A DNA stretch of 60,587 nucleotides from Bacillus sp. 7884-1 (GCF_002272245.1 NZ_NPDD01000157.1:1-60587); one strand, 5' to 3'. Numbered from the stretch's first letter, positions 19,629 through 29,959 are shown. The notes: a model not told the origin generated them from the letters alone. Translations and numbers: made by a program.

Positions 19629-20140
19629 TGGACTTAAAGCAATTTATCGCAATCGTACCGGATTATCCGAAACCAGGAATTACATTCAAAGATATTACTC
19701 CATTAATGAACGATGGAGAAGCATATAAGTATGCAACGGACCAAATTGTTGAATATGCAAAAGATAAACAAATAGATTTAATCGTTGGTCCAGAGGCAAG
19801 AGGGTTTATTATTGGCTGCCCTGTATCCTATGCCCTTGGTATTGGCTTTGCACCCGTTCGTAAGGAAGGCAAACTTCCGCGTGATACAGTGAAAGTTAGC
19901 TATGGATTGGAATATGGAAGTGATGTTCTAACCATTCATAAGGACGCGATTCAGCCTGGGCAACGAGTTTTGATTACGGATGATCTGTTAGCGACAGGTG
20001 GAACGATTGATGCAACCATTCAATTAGTTGAGCAGCTTGGCGGTGTGGTTGCTGGAATTGCTTTTCTCGTAGAATTAACCTACCTCGAAGGCCGTAAAAA
20101 GCTTGAAGGGTATGACATCATGACATTGATGAATTATTAA
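19628..20140 (+). CDS. apt: Adenine phosphoribosyltransferase
   Basis: A 170-residue type I phosphoribosyltransferase that salvages adenine to AMP with PRPP. The PRPP-binding motif [13 protein letters not shown] spans 114-126, and the N-terminal [16 protein letters not shown] is characteristic of Apt. It is translationally coupled to recJ, the usual Bacillus arrangement, upstream of relA. Confidence 0.96.
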   Translation: MDLKQFIAIVPDYPKPGITFKDITPLMNDGEAYKYATDQIVEYAKDKQIDLIVGPEARGFIIGCPVSYALGIGFAPVRKEGKLPRDTVKVSYGLEYGSDVLTIHKDAIQPGQRVLITDDLLATGGTIDATIQLVEQLGGVVAGIAFLVELTYLEGRKKLEGYDIMTLMNY

Positions 20141-20147
20141 TAGTAAT

Positions 20148-20180
20148 GAGGGCACTCGTAACTGAGTGCTCTCTTGTTAT
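20148..20180 (+). terminator. Terminator after apt
   Basis: Stem GAGGGCACTC (20148-20157) with GAGTGCTCTC (20164-20173), 6-nt loop, then TTGTTAT. The weak T-tract makes it less certain. Confidence 0.65.
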
Positions 20181-20253
20181 AAGAGGAGAAATATTATTTT
20201 TATCATATTTCGACACTTTTTTCGCAAAATACAGTAAAATAGGTATCAAACCC

Positions 20254-20282
20254 TTTACATCTGTGTATTTTTTTTCGATAAT
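20254..20282 (+). promoter_or_regulatory. Sigma-A promoter of relA
   Basis: TTTACA (20254-20259), 17-nt spacer, GATAAT (20277-20282). It implies an RNA leader of about 185 nt before relA. Confidence 0.6.
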
Positions 20283-20333
20283 AGTAACATTCATTAGTAA
20301 CTAGTTAAGATAGTAAAACATTTAATAATATAG

Positions 20334-20440
20334 GTTTGTTTTGTAAAATAGATGTTAAAATCCTAAAGCCGATTTTAACGTGGAACAAACTATTTTGTGC
20401 TTGGAATTAAGATTGCAAGCTCTTTTAAGAAAAGAGCCTT
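20334..20440 (+). other. Structured relA 5' leader
   Basis: Nested inverted repeats: GTTTGTT (20334-20340) with AACAAAC (20384-20390) outside GTTAAAATC (20354-20362) with GATTTTAAC (20371-20379). A further GCTCTTTT-AAG-AAAAGAGC hairpin lies just before the relA ribosome site. No T-tract follows either one, so these are not ordinary terminators. The 333-bp gap between apt and relA holds this leader, the apt terminator and the promoter; no gene is seen. Confidence 0.5.
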
Positions 20441-20473
20441 AATAAAAAATGAGACGAAAAATAAGGTGATTTT

Positions 20474-22669
20474 ATGGCGAACGATCAAGTGCTAACTGCC
20501 GAACAAGTCATCGACAAGACGAGGGCATATTTAAACGAGGAGCATTGTGAATTTGTAAAAAGAGCGTACGAATTCGCAAAACATTCTCATCGTGAACAAT
20601 ATAGAAAGTCGGGAGAGCCTTACATTATCCATCCCATTCAGGTTGCTGGAATTCTTGCGGACCTGGAGATGGATCCTGAAACGGTTGCTGCTGGTTTTCT
20701 TCATGACGTTGTTGAAGACACTGATGTCACCTTATTGGACATCGAGAATGAATTTAATGACGAAGTGGCCATGCTTGTCGACGGAGTTACGAAATTAGGG
20801 AAAATTAAATATAAATCACACGAGGAACAACAGGCAGAGAACCACAGAAAAATGTTTGTGGCAATGGCCCAGGATATCCGCGTTATTTTGATTAAGCTTG
20901 CTGATCGTTTGCATAATATGAGAACGCTTAAGCACCTTCCTGTTGAGAAGCAGCGTCGGATTTCAAATGAAACACTTGAAATCTTTGCACCTTTGGCCCA
21001 TCGTCTTGGTATTTCTAAGATTAAGTGGGAGTTGGAAGATACTGCCTTAAGATACTTAAATCCACAACAATATTACCGTATCGTAAACTTGATGAAAAAG
21101 AAGCGGGCAGAACGGGAGCAATACTTAGTCGATGTTATGGACGAGGTTCGTGACAGAATGAAGGAAGTGTCCATTAATGCGGAGCTTAATGGAAGACCTA
21201 AACATATCTATAGCATATACCGGAAAATGGTTCAGCAAAATAAACAGTTTAGTGAGATCTATGATTTACTTGCCGTTCGAATTGTAGTGAATAGTATTAA
21301 GGATTGCTACGCCGTGCTAGGAATCATTCACACGTGCTGGAAGCCAATGCCTGGGCGTTTTAAGGACTATATTGCTATGCCGAAGCCTAATATGTATCAA
21401 TCCCTTCACACAACGGTCATTGGTCCTAAAGGCGATCCACTAGAGGTTCAAATTCGCACGTCTGAAATGCACCGAATTGCAGAATTCGGTATTGCAGCCC
21501 ACTGGGCGTATAAAGAAGGGAAAGCACTTAGTGATACAACTTCTTACGAACAAAAATTAACATGGTTTAGAGAAATCCTTGAATTCCAAAATGACACTGC
21601 CAATGCAGAAGAATTTATGGAGTCACTAAAAATTGATTTATTCTCCGATATGGTATTTGTGTTCACTCCAAAAGGTGATGTAATTGAATTACCGTCTGGT
21701 TCTGTTCCGATTGATTTTGCTTATCGAATTCATTCTGAAATTGGCAATAAGACGATTGGGGCAAAAGTAAACGGTAAAATGGTTACGCTGGATTATCGGC
21801 TTAAGACAGGTGACATTATCGAAATTCTTACCTCTAAGCACTCTTATGGACCAAGCCAAGACTGGTTAAAGCTTGCGCAAACATCACAGGCTAAAAATAA
21901 GATTCGTGCATTCTTTAAGAAACAGCGTCGGGATGAAAATGTCGATAAGGGAAAAGAGCTTGTTGAAAAAGAAATTCGCGGGATGGAATTTGATTTAAAA
22001 GAGATCTTAACTGCAGATAATTTGAAGAAGGTAGCCGAAAAGTTTAATTTTGCCAATGAAGACGATATGTATGCAGCTGTCGGCTATAATGGTGTAACCG
22101 CATTGCAGGTAGCTAACCGCTTAACTGAAAAATGGCGGAAAAAGCGAGATCAGGAGCAATCGGCAACCATTACCAATGCCATTTCTGATATGAAGGCTTT
22201 CCCTTCAACGAAAAAGAGGGAATCCGGTGTTCGTGTTGCTGGGATTGATAATTTGTTAATCCGCTTGTCAAGATGCTGCAATCCTGTCCCAGGTGACGAA
22301 ATTGTCGGCTTCATTACGAAGGGCCGCGGTGTTTCTGTTCACCGAGCTGATTGTACCAATATTGACTCTAATGATGCGCAAACCAGGTTAATACCTGTTG
22401 AGTGGGAATCCTCCTTAAATGACCGGAAAGAGTATAATGTTGATATTGAAATTAGTGGTTATGACCGCCGTGGTCTTTTGAATGAGGTCCTGCAGGCGGT
22501 AAACGAGACAAAAACCAATATTTCAGCTGTTTCTGGCCGATCTGACCGCAATAAGATGGCAACGATTATCATGTCTATTGCCATTCATAATGTCAGCCAT
22601 TTGCAACGGGTTGTTGAGCGAATCAAACAGATACCAGATATCTATTCCGTTCGCCGGATTATGAATTAA
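20474..22669 (+). CDS. relA: RelA/Rel bifunctional (p)ppGpp synthetase/hydrolase
   Basis: A 731-residue long Rel. The HD hydrolase domain contains His53 and HDVVEDT (77-83), so it should be bifunctional. The synthetase domain follows ([26 protein letters not shown]). Then come TGS ([14 protein letters not shown]), a zinc-finger-like region with [13 protein letters not shown], and a C-terminal ACT domain ([14 protein letters not shown]). It mediates the stringent response to uncharged tRNA on ribosomes. Start ATG follows AAGGTGAT; dtd is 13 nt downstream. Confidence 0.97.
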   Translation: MANDQVLTAEQVIDKTRAYLNEEHCEFVKRAYEFAKHSHREQYRKSGEPYIIHPIQVAGILADLEMDPETVAAGFLHDVVEDTDVTLLDIENEFNDEVAMLVDGVTKLGKIKYKSHEEQQAENHRKMFVAMAQDIRVILIKLADRLHNMRTLKHLPVEKQRRISNETLEIFAPLAHRLGISKIKWELEDTALRYLNPQQYYRIVNLMKKKRAEREQYLVDVMDEVRDRMKEVSINAELNGRPKHIYSIYRKMVQQNKQFSEIYDLLAVRIVVNSIKDCYAVLGIIHTCWKPMPGRFKDYIAMPKPNMYQSLHTTVIGPKGDPLEVQIRTSEMHRIAEFGIAAHWAYKEGKALSDTTSYEQKLTWFREILEFQNDTANAEEFMESLKIDLFSDMVFVFTPKGDVIELPSGSVPIDFAYRIHSEIGNKTIGAKVNGKMVTLDYRLKTGDIIEILTSKHSYGPSQDWLKLAQTSQAKNKIRAFFKKQRRDENVDKGKELVEKEIRGMEFDLKEILTADNLKKVAEKFNFANEDDMYAAVGYNGVTALQVANRLTEKWRKKRDQEQSATITNAISDMKAFPSTKKRESGVRVAGIDNLLIRLSRCCNPVPGDEIVGFITKGRGVSVHRADCTNIDSNDAQTRLIPVEWESSLNDRKEYNVDIEISGYDRRGLLNEVLQAVNETKTNISAVSGRSDRNKMATIIMSIAIHNVSHLQRVVERIKQIPDIYSVRRIMN

Positions 22670-22682
22670 GGAGTTTTTTGAA

Positions 22683-23126
22683 ATGCGAGTAGTGGTGCAG
22701 CGCAGTAAAAATGCAAAGGTAACTGTAGATGGAGAAATAACAGGTCAGATTTCTAAAGGACTTGTCCTCCTTGTAGGTGTCACACATCAAGATAAAGAGG
22801 AGGACGCTGCCTTCTTAGCGGAAAAAATCGTTAATCTACGGATTTTTGAAGATGACGCTGGAAAGATGAATTTATCTTTATTAGAAGTTGGCGGTGAAAT
22901 CCTTTCTGTCTCTCAATTCACTTTGTATGGGTATTGCCGCAAAGGAAGACGGCCTAATTTCATGGAAGCCGCAAGACCGGAACAGGCGATTCAGCTCTAT
23001 GAAGTATTCAATGGTTTATTACGTGAAAAAGGTATCAAGGTTGAAACAGGGATCTTTGGAGCGATGATGGATGTTGAATTAATCAATGACGGCCCCGTTA
23101 CACTAATTGTTGAGAGTAAAGGATAA
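22683..23126 (+). CDS. dtd: D-aminoacyl-tRNA deacylase
   Basis: A 147-residue homodimeric deacylase that removes D-amino acids (and glycine from mischarged tRNA-Ala) from tRNAs. The SQFT motif (77-80) and the cross-subunit Gly-cis-Pro at 137-138 are present. It follows relA closely, as in most Firmicutes. Confidence 0.96.
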   Translation: MRVVVQRSKNAKVTVDGEITGQISKGLVLLVGVTHQDKEEDAAFLAEKIVNLRIFEDDAGKMNLSLLEVGGEILSVSQFTLYGYCRKGRRPNFMEAARPEQAIQLYEVFNGLLREKGIKVETGIFGAMMDVELINDGPVTLIVESKG

Positions 23127-23166
23127 AAAATGCTTGGCACTTTAATAGCTGCCAAGCATTTTTTTA
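23125..23166. terminator. Bidirectional terminator between dtd and yrvJ
   Basis: AAAAAATGCTTGGCA pairs with TGCCAAGCATTTTTT around a ~10-nt loop, with A- and T-tracts on both sides. Serves the convergent genes. Confidence 0.9.
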
Positions 23167-24909
23167 TTTTTCTTTAAAATATCTAGCTAATCCGTTATAA
23201 ATACCGGTGGCTGCATTTTCTTGGAATTGACCGGAGGTCAGCGTCATTTCTTCAGCTGAATTACTTAGGTACCCCAGCTCCATAAGGACTGCTTGTCTTT
23301 GATTTTCACGAACGACATGATAATCACCCGAGCGGACCCCGCGGCTTTTTAATTTTGTTTGCGAATTGGTTGAGTTATAAACATATTCTGCGAGTTTTTT
23401 TTGATAGGAATGATAGTAGTAGCCTGTCATTCCCCGGACGCTTCGATCCAGGTTACTATCATAATGTAGGCTGAGAAAGGCATCTGCCTGATGGATACTC
23501 GCGAGTCTTACCCTTGATGGCAGCGGAAGATACGAATCGTTACTTCTTGTAAGAAATACATTTGCGCCAGCCGCTTTTAACTTATCAGATAAAAGTTGGG
23601 CAGTCCTTAGTGTTAATTCTTTCTCAAGGGTTCCACTCGATCCTGTTGCCCCATTGTCAACTCCGCCATGACCGGGATCAATGACAATGGTTTTGTACTT
23701 TAGATAACCTTCTGACCCTTGTTTATCAATACCCGGACCTGTGCCATTGGTAGTTACAAGCCAGCCTGCAATATATCCATTACTACCATTCGACAATTTA
23801 ATTTCATACCAATCATTTTCGACACTTATTATGTGAAAGGACTCACCTTCATTTACTCGCTGTAGAACAGTGGATTGTACGGTGGGATCCTTTCTGATAT
23901 TGGTACCATTATGTAGGATTGTTACTTTGCTATCTTTGGCAATTTTGCTCGATTTTTCTTTATCTTTATTAAAATACCAGCCTGCTGCCCAGCCTGTTTT
24001 TCCTGATTTATATTCGATTTTGATCCAATTATTTACCTCATCAAGAATGGCAAACTCTTGTCCTTTTGAAACGGAACCAATAATCTTTGAATTTAAGGAA
24101 GAACCGTCACGGACACTAAGAGAGCTGGCTGTTACCTTCCCAATTATTCCAGTAGTTTTAGATGGCTGACTTTGAGTCCCTATTTGAACAAATTCACTAC
24201 TTACCCATGCACTTTGGCCAGAGTATTTAATTTCCAGCCAATTATTCTTTTTTGAATAAATACTAACTGTTGTCCCCTTTGATAGTTTGCCAATAATACT
24301 TCCTTTGGTAGAAGGCTCATCTCGAATATTCAATGTATCTGTAACAATACCTTTATCGATGGATTTATTATTATTATTATTATTATCTTCTTTCGAATTA
24401 GTGCTATTACTTTTTAAATCCATGAATTCTCTTGCAACCCAGCCTTCACCAAAAGATGCAGAGATTTTTAACCAGTTTTCATTCTCATCAAGAACGCTGA
24501 CAGCTTGTCCTTTATTTAAATAGCCTGTGATACGGAAGCTGGTTCCAGGGCCGGAGCGCACTCGTAATTGATTGGTATTGGCTGTAGCACTCATATTTTT
24601 TGAATTACTAGAGCTGCTAGTGGTTGTTCCATTAGAGGATTTAGTTACAACCCAGTTGGCAATCCAGCCTGTCTTCGCAGTTGAAAGCTGAATTTGGATC
24701 CAATCATCTTTTTCTTTAATAATCGTAAATTTTTCGCCCTTTTTTCCTTGCTTCACAAGCTGATAGCTTAGGCCTGGACCATTACGGATGTTAACCGTAC
24801 TCTCAGCAATGGTGACCGTCCTGTTTGCTGCCACACCTATGTCCTGTGGGAGGAATACAGCAAAAACTAATGTGAAACATACTACTAATAGTATAAATCT
24901 CTTTATCAT
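23164..24909 (-). CDS. yrvJ: Secreted N-acetylmuramoyl-L-alanine amidase with five SH3b domains
   Basis: A 581-residue protein with a signal peptide (residues 1-28, ending near GVAANR). Five bacterial SH3 repeats follow, each recognisable by VNIRNGPG, LRVRSGPG, LNIRDEPS, LSVRDGSS and TNIRKDPT. The C-terminal Amidase_3 domain (about 400-580) has VIDPGHGGVDNGA, zinc-ligand Glu in LEKELTL, and SLHYDSN. It should cleave the stem peptide from cell-wall glycan outside the cell, the SH3 domains giving wall binding. A run of six Asn between SH3 units 2 and 3 comes from a TTA trinucleotide tract. Confidence 0.93.
   Translation of the reverse strand: MIKRFILLVVCFTLVFAVFLPQDIGVAANRTVTIAESTVNIRNGPGLSYQLVKQGKKGEKFTIIKEKDDWIQIQLSTAKTGWIANWVVTKSSNGTTTSSSSNSKNMSATANTNQLRVRSGPGTSFRITGYLNKGQAVSVLDENENWLKISASFGEGWVAREFMDLKSNSTNSKEDNNNNNNKSIDKGIVTDTLNIRDEPSTKGSIIGKLSKGTTVSIYSKKNNWLEIKYSGQSAWVSSEFVQIGTQSQPSKTTGIIGKVTASSLSVRDGSSLNSKIIGSVSKGQEFAILDEVNNWIKIEYKSGKTGWAAGWYFNKDKEKSSKIAKDSKVTILHNGTNIRKDPTVQSTVLQRVNEGESFHIISVENDWYEIKLSNGSNGYIAGWLVTTNGTGPGIDKQGSEGYLKYKTIVIDPGHGGVDNGATGSSGTLEKELTLRTAQLLSDKLKAAGANVFLTRSNDSYLPLPSRVRLASIHQADAFLSLHYDSNLDRSVRGMTGYYYHSYQKKLAEYVYNSTNSQTKLKSRGVRSGDYHVVRENQRQAVLMELGYLSNSAEEMTLTSGQFQENAATGIYNGLARYFKEK
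24365..24386 (-). repeat. TTA trinucleotide microsatellite inside yrvJ
   Basis: Seven consecutive TTA units on the plus strand, read as Asn codons in yrvJ. Changes in copy number would keep frame and only alter linker length. Confidence 0.85.
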
Positions 24910-25076
24910 CCTCTCTCTCCCTTCACAATATCTATAATTTTATCGTAAAGCAGAGTGAAAATCATTCCTTATTTGCTAAATTTCGCCTTTTTGGCGAAAA
25001 ACTTGTCTTTCATGAAAGTTTTTTATAGGAATGGAAATAATAGAAACTATAGTGATGATAAAGAGGTGATTGAGGG

Positions 25077-25253
25077 ATGAGATCGAGCGATAAGTCAAAT
25101 AGTATCCAATCAGTTGACAGCAGGCTTTTTGGAGTGGATTTTCATGATTTTATTCAAAGAGAACAAAATAATACTACGTTTGAGCTTGCCTCCGAATTTG
25201 GACTAACGATTGGCGATGTTAGAAAGTTGAAAAAACATTTGGAGAGATCCTAA
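25077..25253 (+). CDS. yrzK: YrzK-like small protein (58 aa)
   Basis: A short ORF not usually called by length cut-offs: 58 residues, starting MRSSDKSNSIQ and ending KKLEKHLERS-like (LKKHLERS). It has a good ribosome site (GAGGTGATTGAGGG) and ends seven bases before the hisS T-box promoter. The C-terminal half (FELASEFGLTIGDVRKLKKHL) resembles a small helix-turn-helix, as in sigma-70 region 4. Bacillus carries the small gene yrzK at this place, so the name is by position and partial likeness; function unknown. Confidence 0.65.
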   Translation: MRSSDKSNSIQSVDSRLFGVDFHDFIQREQNNTTFELASEFGLTIGDVRKLKKHLERS

Positions 25254-25260
25254 ATCCTTC

Positions 25261-25289
25261 TTGACATTGGATTCAATGCTCCGTATTAT
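25261..25289 (+). promoter_or_regulatory. Sigma-A promoter of the hisS T-box leader
   Basis: Perfect TTGACA (25261-25266), 17-nt spacer, TATTAT (25284-25289). Confidence 0.8.
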
Positions 25290-25295
25290 TATATA

Positions 25296-25625
25296 AATAA
25301 TAAACATGGCGATAACCAATGATGGAGCATAGTAATTAAGGTTAAACATGACAAGAGAGGAAATGCCCTGGGCTGAAAGCATTTCTACATGATTCTTAAT
25401 GAATGAACACTCCTTAGGCTTCTCTCTGAAAAAGGTTCCTTTAGTCGGAATACTTCCGCCTCTGTCGGAATGAATTCCGCCTTTAGTAGGAGAAGAACGT
25501 GAGCAGGCGTTAACTGTAAAAGAGGAAGTGCATAGATTGTTTATGCCTTCAACTAGGGTGGCACCGCGGGATTATAACTCTCGTCCCTTGTATTTATTTA
25601 TACAAGGGACGGGAGTTTTTTGTTT
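25296..25625 (+). promoter_or_regulatory. T-box riboswitch controlling hisS-aspS
   Basis: The T-box core AGGGTGGCACCGCGG lies near 25555, followed by the terminator: a long stem CTCTCGTCCCTTGTAT with ATACAAGGGACGGGAG and a T-run (25578-25622). Stem I contains GAATGAACACTCC near 25401, giving a likely CAC (histidine) specifier; the overlapping AAC means a second reading cannot be excluded. Uncharged tRNA pairs with the specifier and T-box to favour read-through. Between stem I and the antiterminator are two tandem GTCGGAA...TTCCGCC repeats. This explains the 418-bp gap between yrzK and hisS. Confidence 0.9.
25444..25487 (+). repeat. Two 20-bp tandem repeats within the hisS T-box leader
   Basis: GTCGGAATACTTCCGCCTCT (25444-25463) is followed directly by GTCGGAATGAATTCCGCCTT, 20 bp later. 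Each unit is itself an inverted repeat (CGGAA/TTCCG), so they add hairpins to the riboswitch RNA. Confidence 0.8.
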
Positions 25626-25671
25626 TTATAAAGGTTTTACATAAATTAGAAACGGTAAGGAGGAATCTGCT

Positions 25672-26943
25672 ATGTCTATTAGCATTCCAAGAGGCACACA
25701 GGATATTCTACCTGGAGAGGTAGAAAAGTGGCAGCTGATTGAAGCAAAAGCGAGAGAGCTTTGTGAGAAATATCAATATCAAGAAATTCGGACTCCAATC
25801 TTTGAACATACAGATCTATTTGCAAGAGGTGTAGGTGATACTACTGATATTGTACAGAAAGAAATGTACTCATTTGATGATCGCGGCGGCCGCAGCCTTA
25901 CGTTAAGACCAGAAGGAACGGCAGCAGTGGTAAGGGCGTTTGTTGAGAAAAAAATGTTTGGTTATCCAAATCAGCCCGTTAAGCTTTACTATATGGGACC
26001 CATGTTTCGATACGAACGCCCACAGGCAGGACGGTTCCGTCAGTTTGTTCAATTTGGTATCGAAGCATTAGGCAGTAACGATCCTGCAATTGATGCAGAA
26101 GTCATTTCACTTGCAATCAATTTATACAAGGAAATGGGTTTGAAAAAGTTAAAGCTTGTGATCAATAGTCTTGGAGATAAGGAGAGCAGAACCGCTCACC
26201 GCAATGCGCTAGTGAATCACTTTCAGCCGAGAATCGGGGAGTTTTGCCACGATTGTCAAAACCGTCTGGAGAAAAATCCATTGCGGATTCTCGATTGCAA
26301 ACAGGATCACAATCATGAATTAATGAAATCTGCACCGTCGATTATTGATTATCTAAATGATGAATCGAAGGCATATTTTGAAAAGTTACAGAAGTATTTA
26401 ACACAATTGGATATTGCGTTTGTAGTCGATCCCAACCTAGTTCGCGGTTTGGATTATTATAATCACACTGCTTTTGAAATAATGAGTGACGCAGAGGGCT
26501 TTGGAGCTATTACCACTTTATGCGGCGGGGGTCGTTATAACGGATTGGCCGAAGAAATGGGCGGACCAGAAACCCCGGGAATTGGTTTTGCCATGAGTAT
26601 TGAACGTTTCCTTGCAGCACTAAATGCTGAAGGAATTGAGCTTGAAATCAATCAAGGTATTGATTGCTATATCGCTTCCCTTGGTGAAGAAGCAAAGGAT
26701 TATACAGTAGGGCTTCTACAGAAGCTGCGCCTTGCAGGTGTTTCCGCAGAAAGAGATTATTTAAATCGAAAAATCAAAGCACAATTTAAAGCAGCTGACC
26801 GACTGAATGCAAAATATGTTGCCGTTCTCGGTGACGACGAGCTTACTAACAATAAAATTAACCTTAAAAATATGGCTACAGGCGAGCAAGAAGAAATAGA
26901 GTTAACACGATTTGTGGAATATTTTCAAGAACTTAAGAGATAG
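25672..26943 (+). CDS. hisS: Histidyl-tRNA synthetase
   Basis: A 423-residue class II synthetase: N-terminal [13 protein letters not shown], motif 2 [15 protein letters not shown], the histidine-binding [13 protein letters not shown], motif 3 [13 protein letters not shown] and a C-terminal anticodon domain. It charges tRNA-His and is regulated by the preceding T-box together with aspS. AAGGAGGAA lies 8 nt before the ATG. Confidence 0.97.
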   Translation: MSISIPRGTQDILPGEVEKWQLIEAKARELCEKYQYQEIRTPIFEHTDLFARGVGDTTDIVQKEMYSFDDRGGRSLTLRPEGTAAVVRAFVEKKMFGYPNQPVKLYYMGPMFRYERPQAGRFRQFVQFGIEALGSNDPAIDAEVISLAINLYKEMGLKKLKLVINSLGDKESRTAHRNALVNHFQPRIGEFCHDCQNRLEKNPLRILDCKQDHNHELMKSAPSIIDYLNDESKAYFEKLQKYLTQLDIAFVVDPNLVRGLDYYNHTAFEIMSDAEGFGAITTLCGGGRYNGLAEEMGGPETPGIGFAMSIERFLAALNAEGIELEINQGIDCYIASLGEEAKDYTVGLLQKLRLAGVSAERDYLNRKIKAQFKAADRLNAKYVAVLGDDELTNNKINLKNMATGEQEEIELTRFVEYFQELKR

Positions 26944-26957
26944 AGGAGAGGATCTTC

Positions 26958-28736
26958 ATGTATGGGAGAACGTATTTTTGTGGCGATGTACCAGAGTCTG
27001 CAATTGGTGAGAAAGTAACACTTAAAGGCTGGGTAGCAAAACGCCGGGACCTAGGTGGATTAATTTTTATCGATTTACGCGATCGTACAGGTATTGTCCA
27101 GGTTGTTTTCAATCCGGATTTATCGAAAGAAGCACTGCAAACTGCGGAAAAGATTCGTAGTGAGTATGTTCTAGATATACAGGGAACGGTAATTGCCCGT
27201 GAGGAAGGAACGATTAACCCAAATTTAAAAACTGGCAAAATTGAAGTTCAAGCTGAAATGGTAACGATTATTAACGAAGCGAAAACACCGCCGTTTACCA
27301 TTACAGATAAAACGGATGCATCAGAGGATATTCGTCTTAAATACCGCTATTTAGATTTCCGTCGTCCGGTGATTTTTGAAACATTAAAAATGCGTCATCA
27401 AGTGACAAAGCAAATCAGAGATTTCCTTGACTCTGAAGGATTCCTAGATATTGAAACACCGATTTTAACCAAAAGTACTCCTGAAGGTGCACGTGACTAT
27501 CTCGTTCCAAGCCGTGTACATCCTGGTGAGTTCTATGCACTTCCACAATCACCACAGTTATTCAAGCAGCTATTAATGCTTGGCGGGATTGAGCGTTATT
27601 ATCAAATTGCACGCTGTTTCCGTGATGAAGACTTACGTGCTGACCGTCAGCCGGAGTTTACACAAATTGATATTGAAACAAGTTTCCTTGGTCAAGAAGA
27701 TATCTTGGGCTTAATGGAAAAAATGATGACTGGGCTGATGAAGGAAGTAAAAGGACTTGAAATTCCTGCTCCGTTTCCACGAATGACCTATGATGAAGCG
27801 ATGAGCCGTTTTGGTTCAGATAAACCAGATACTCGTTTTGGCCTTGAACTAGTTGATCTTTCTGAGGTTGTTAAAGATTCAGGCTTTAAAGTATTTGCAG
27901 CTGCTGTTGCTAATGGCGGTCAAGTAAAAGCCATTAATGTGAAAGGCGGGGCTGAGAAATACTCACGTAAGGATATTGATGCCCTAACAGAATTTGTAGG
28001 GGTTTATGGTGCAAAAGGTCTAGCTTGGCTGAAAGTAGACGCAGAGGGATTAAAAGGTCCGATTGCAAAGTTCTTTGTTGAAGAGGATTCCCAAGCGTTA
28101 ACAACGGTTTTAAATGCTAAAGAGGGTGACTTACTATTATTCGTTGCCGACAAGAAAAATGTCGTTGCTGACGCTTTAGGTGCACTCCGCTCTAAGCTTG
28201 GAAAAGAATTAGGGTTAATCGACCAAAGTAAGTTTAACTTTTTATGGATTACAGATTGGCCGCTTCTTGAGTATGGTGAAGAAGAAGGACGTTACTATGC
28301 GGCCCATCATCCATTCACGATGCCGGTAAGAGAAGACTTGCCTTACTTAGATACAGACCCTGCTAGAGTTCGTGCACAGGCCTATGATCTGGTATTGAAT
28401 GGTTATGAGCTCGGAGGCGGTTCACTGAGAATTTTTGAGCGTTCTGTTCAAGAAAAAATGTTTAAAGTTCTTGGTTTTACTCCTGAAGAGTCTCAAGAAC
28501 AATTTGGTTTCTTGTTAAATGCTTTCGAATACGGTACGCCGCCACATGGCGGGATTGCTCTTGGTTTGGACCGTTTGGTTATGCTGCTGTCAGGCAGTAC
28601 GAACCTGCGTGATACCATTGCTTTTCCAAAAACGGCAAGCGCCGCAGACTTGTTAACCAATGCACCAGGTGAAGTTTCAGAAGCCCAATTAAAAGAACTT
28701 CACTTGTCACTAAATGTTACCAATAAAAATGAATAA
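26958..28736 (+). CDS. aspS: Aspartyl-tRNA synthetase
   Basis: A 592-residue bacterial-type class II enzyme: N-terminal OB-fold anticodon domain ([24 protein letters not shown]), motif 2 [20 protein letters not shown], the bacterial GAD insertion (about 290-420) and motif 3 [15 protein letters not shown]. Fourteen nucleotides after hisS in the same T-box operon. Confidence 0.97.
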   Translation: MYGRTYFCGDVPESAIGEKVTLKGWVAKRRDLGGLIFIDLRDRTGIVQVVFNPDLSKEALQTAEKIRSEYVLDIQGTVIAREEGTINPNLKTGKIEVQAEMVTIINEAKTPPFTITDKTDASEDIRLKYRYLDFRRPVIFETLKMRHQVTKQIRDFLDSEGFLDIETPILTKSTPEGARDYLVPSRVHPGEFYALPQSPQLFKQLLMLGGIERYYQIARCFRDEDLRADRQPEFTQIDIETSFLGQEDILGLMEKMMTGLMKEVKGLEIPAPFPRMTYDEAMSRFGSDKPDTRFGLELVDLSEVVKDSGFKVFAAAVANGGQVKAINVKGGAEKYSRKDIDALTEFVGVYGAKGLAWLKVDAEGLKGPIAKFFVEEDSQALTTVLNAKEGDLLLFVADKKNVVADALGALRSKLGKELGLIDQSKFNFLWITDWPLLEYGEEEGRYYAAHHPFTMPVREDLPYLDTDPARVRAQAYDLVLNGYELGGGSLRIFERSVQEKMFKVLGFTPEESQEQFGFLLNAFEYGTPPHGGIALGLDRLVMLLSGSTNLRDTIAFPKTASAADLLTNAPGEVSEAQLKELHLSLNVTNKNE

Positions 28737-28753
28737 AACGCTTTCATAATCCC

Positions 28754-28782
28754 TTGAATGGTTTTTTAATCTATGGTATTAT
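28754..28782 (+). promoter_or_regulatory. Sigma-A promoter of 6S RNA
   Basis: TTGAAT (28754-28759), 17-nt spacer, TATTAT (28777-28782), placing the RNA 5' end near 28789. Confidence 0.75.
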
Positions 28783-28788
28783 AAAGTC

Positions 28789-29033
28789 AATCAAATAAGT
28801 GTCCTGAAATGTTCGTTGTATTACCTAACTTTTGACCAACATTATTTCTTCGGGAGTCTGAAGTCTTCAAGCAGCGTAAAAGCCTCAACCTATACGGTTA
28901 AAGGGACTTACATAAACTTGGAACAAGACACCCACCTGCGAGAGTGGCGGGATCAAAAGAAGGAACAAGCGCGACGGCACCATTGGGACCCTTATAAAAA
29001 TAGTCTCCTGCATAAGCAGGGGGCTATTTTTAT
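28789..29033 (+). ncRNA. ssrS: 6S RNA (6S-1 type)
   Basis: The aspS-tcdA gap holds the 6S-1 locus in Bacillus. The sequence begins TGTCCTGAAATG and carries the conserved blocks TTGTATTACCTAACTTTTGACC near the 5' end and GGAACAAGACACCCA with GAGTGGCGGGATC in the 3' half. It closes with an AGTCTCCTGC-AGCAGGGGGCT stem. 6S RNA mimics an open promoter and sequesters sigma-A RNA polymerase in stationary phase. ORFs reading through this region are incidental. Confidence 0.9.
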
Positions 29034-29034
29034 T
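28996..29034 (+). terminator. Terminator of 6S RNA
   Basis: AAAAATAGTCTCCTGC pairs with GCAGGGGGCTATTTTT around ATAA; the T-rich tail ends the transcript. Confidence 0.85.
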
Positions 29035-29071
29035 TTTGTTGCTTATCATTTTCGAATTCCTATAGAAATAC

Positions 29072-29099
29072 TTGAATTTATAGAGGAGTATGTTATATT
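29072..29099 (+). promoter_or_regulatory. Probable tcdA promoter
   Basis: TTGAAT (29072-29077), 16-nt spacer, TATATT (29094-29099), 52 nt before the tcdA start. Confidence 0.5.
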
Positions 29100-29151
29100 T
29101 TTTTAGTGTTAAAGATATAGATAAGTCTAATTTAATTTCTGGAGGATCCAC

Positions 29152-29919
29152 ATGCTGCATCAATTTTCTCGTAATGAACTTGCCATTGGCAAAGAAGGCC
29201 TAGATATCATGAAGAACAGTACAGTTGCTGTACTAGGCATTGGCGGTGTAGGCTCATTTGCTGCTGAAGCTCTTGCTCGTTCTGGAGTTGGAAAGCTTAT
29301 ACTAGTTGATAAAGATACAGTTGATATTACCAATGTCAACCGTCAGCTTATCGCCTTGTTATCAACAATTGGACAAGAAAAAGCTGAACTGATGAAAGAA
29401 CGTATTAAAGATATTAATCCTGATTGTGAAGTTATCGCCTTAAAAATGTTTTATACAGAGGAGACGTATGAAGAATTTTTTAACCATGGTTTAGATTTTG
29501 TCGTTGATGCTTCTGATACCATTATTTATAAAATTCATCTCATGAAAGAGTGTCTAAAAAGAAATATACCCATCATCTCGAGCATGGGTGCAGCCAACAA
29601 AATGGACCCAACTCGCTTCAAAATTGCTGATATTTCTAAAACACATACAGATCCAATCGCTAAGGTAATCCGTACGAAGCTCCGCAAGGAAAGAATCCAT
29701 AAAGGCATTCCGGTAGTCTTTTCTGATGAAAGCCCGATTGTTATTCGTGAGGATGTCAAAAAAGAGGTGGGGAATGAGAATGCTCCTATTCGAAAGGCAC
29801 AAATGCCGCCATCCTCAAATGCCTTCGTTCCTTCTGCTTGCGGGTTGATTATGGCAAGCTATGTGGTTCGAGAGCTGTTAGCCGACATCAAAATTACAAG
29901 AGTATCTGACGAAAAATAA
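29152..29919 (+). CDS. tcdA: TcdA, tRNA threonylcarbamoyladenosine dehydratase
   Basis: A 255-residue E1/ThiF-like ATPase: nucleotide-binding GIGGVGSFAAEALARSGVG near residue 24, the NVNRQ motif, VVDASDTI and a C-terminal SACGLIMASYVVRELL helix. It cyclises t6A37 to ct6A in ANN-decoding tRNAs. The aspS-6S-tcdA order is conserved in Bacillus (yrvM). Ribosome site CTGGAGGATCC precedes the ATG. Confidence 0.93.
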   Translation: MLHQFSRNELAIGKEGLDIMKNSTVAVLGIGGVGSFAAEALARSGVGKLILVDKDTVDITNVNRQLIALLSTIGQEKAELMKERIKDINPDCEVIALKMFYTEETYEEFFNHGLDFVVDASDTIIYKIHLMKECLKRNIPIISSMGAANKMDPTRFKIADISKTHTDPIAKVIRTKLRKERIHKGIPVVFSDESPIVIREDVKKEVGNENAPIRKAQMPPSSNAFVPSACGLIMASYVVRELLADIKITRVSDEK

Positions 29920-29924
29920 TTAGC

Positions 29925-29959
29925 TAGCCCCGAAGGTAAAAGGTCGGGGCTATTTTTTT
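29925..29959 (+). terminator. Terminator after tcdA
   Basis: Perfect 9-bp stem TAGCCCCGA (29925-29933) with TCGGGGCTA (29944-29952) and seven T. Confidence 0.92.

Noticed and set aside
28816..29163. 96- and 92-codon ORFs on both strands between aspS and tcdA
   Set aside because: They overlap the 6S RNA, which explains the conservation blocks and the terminator.
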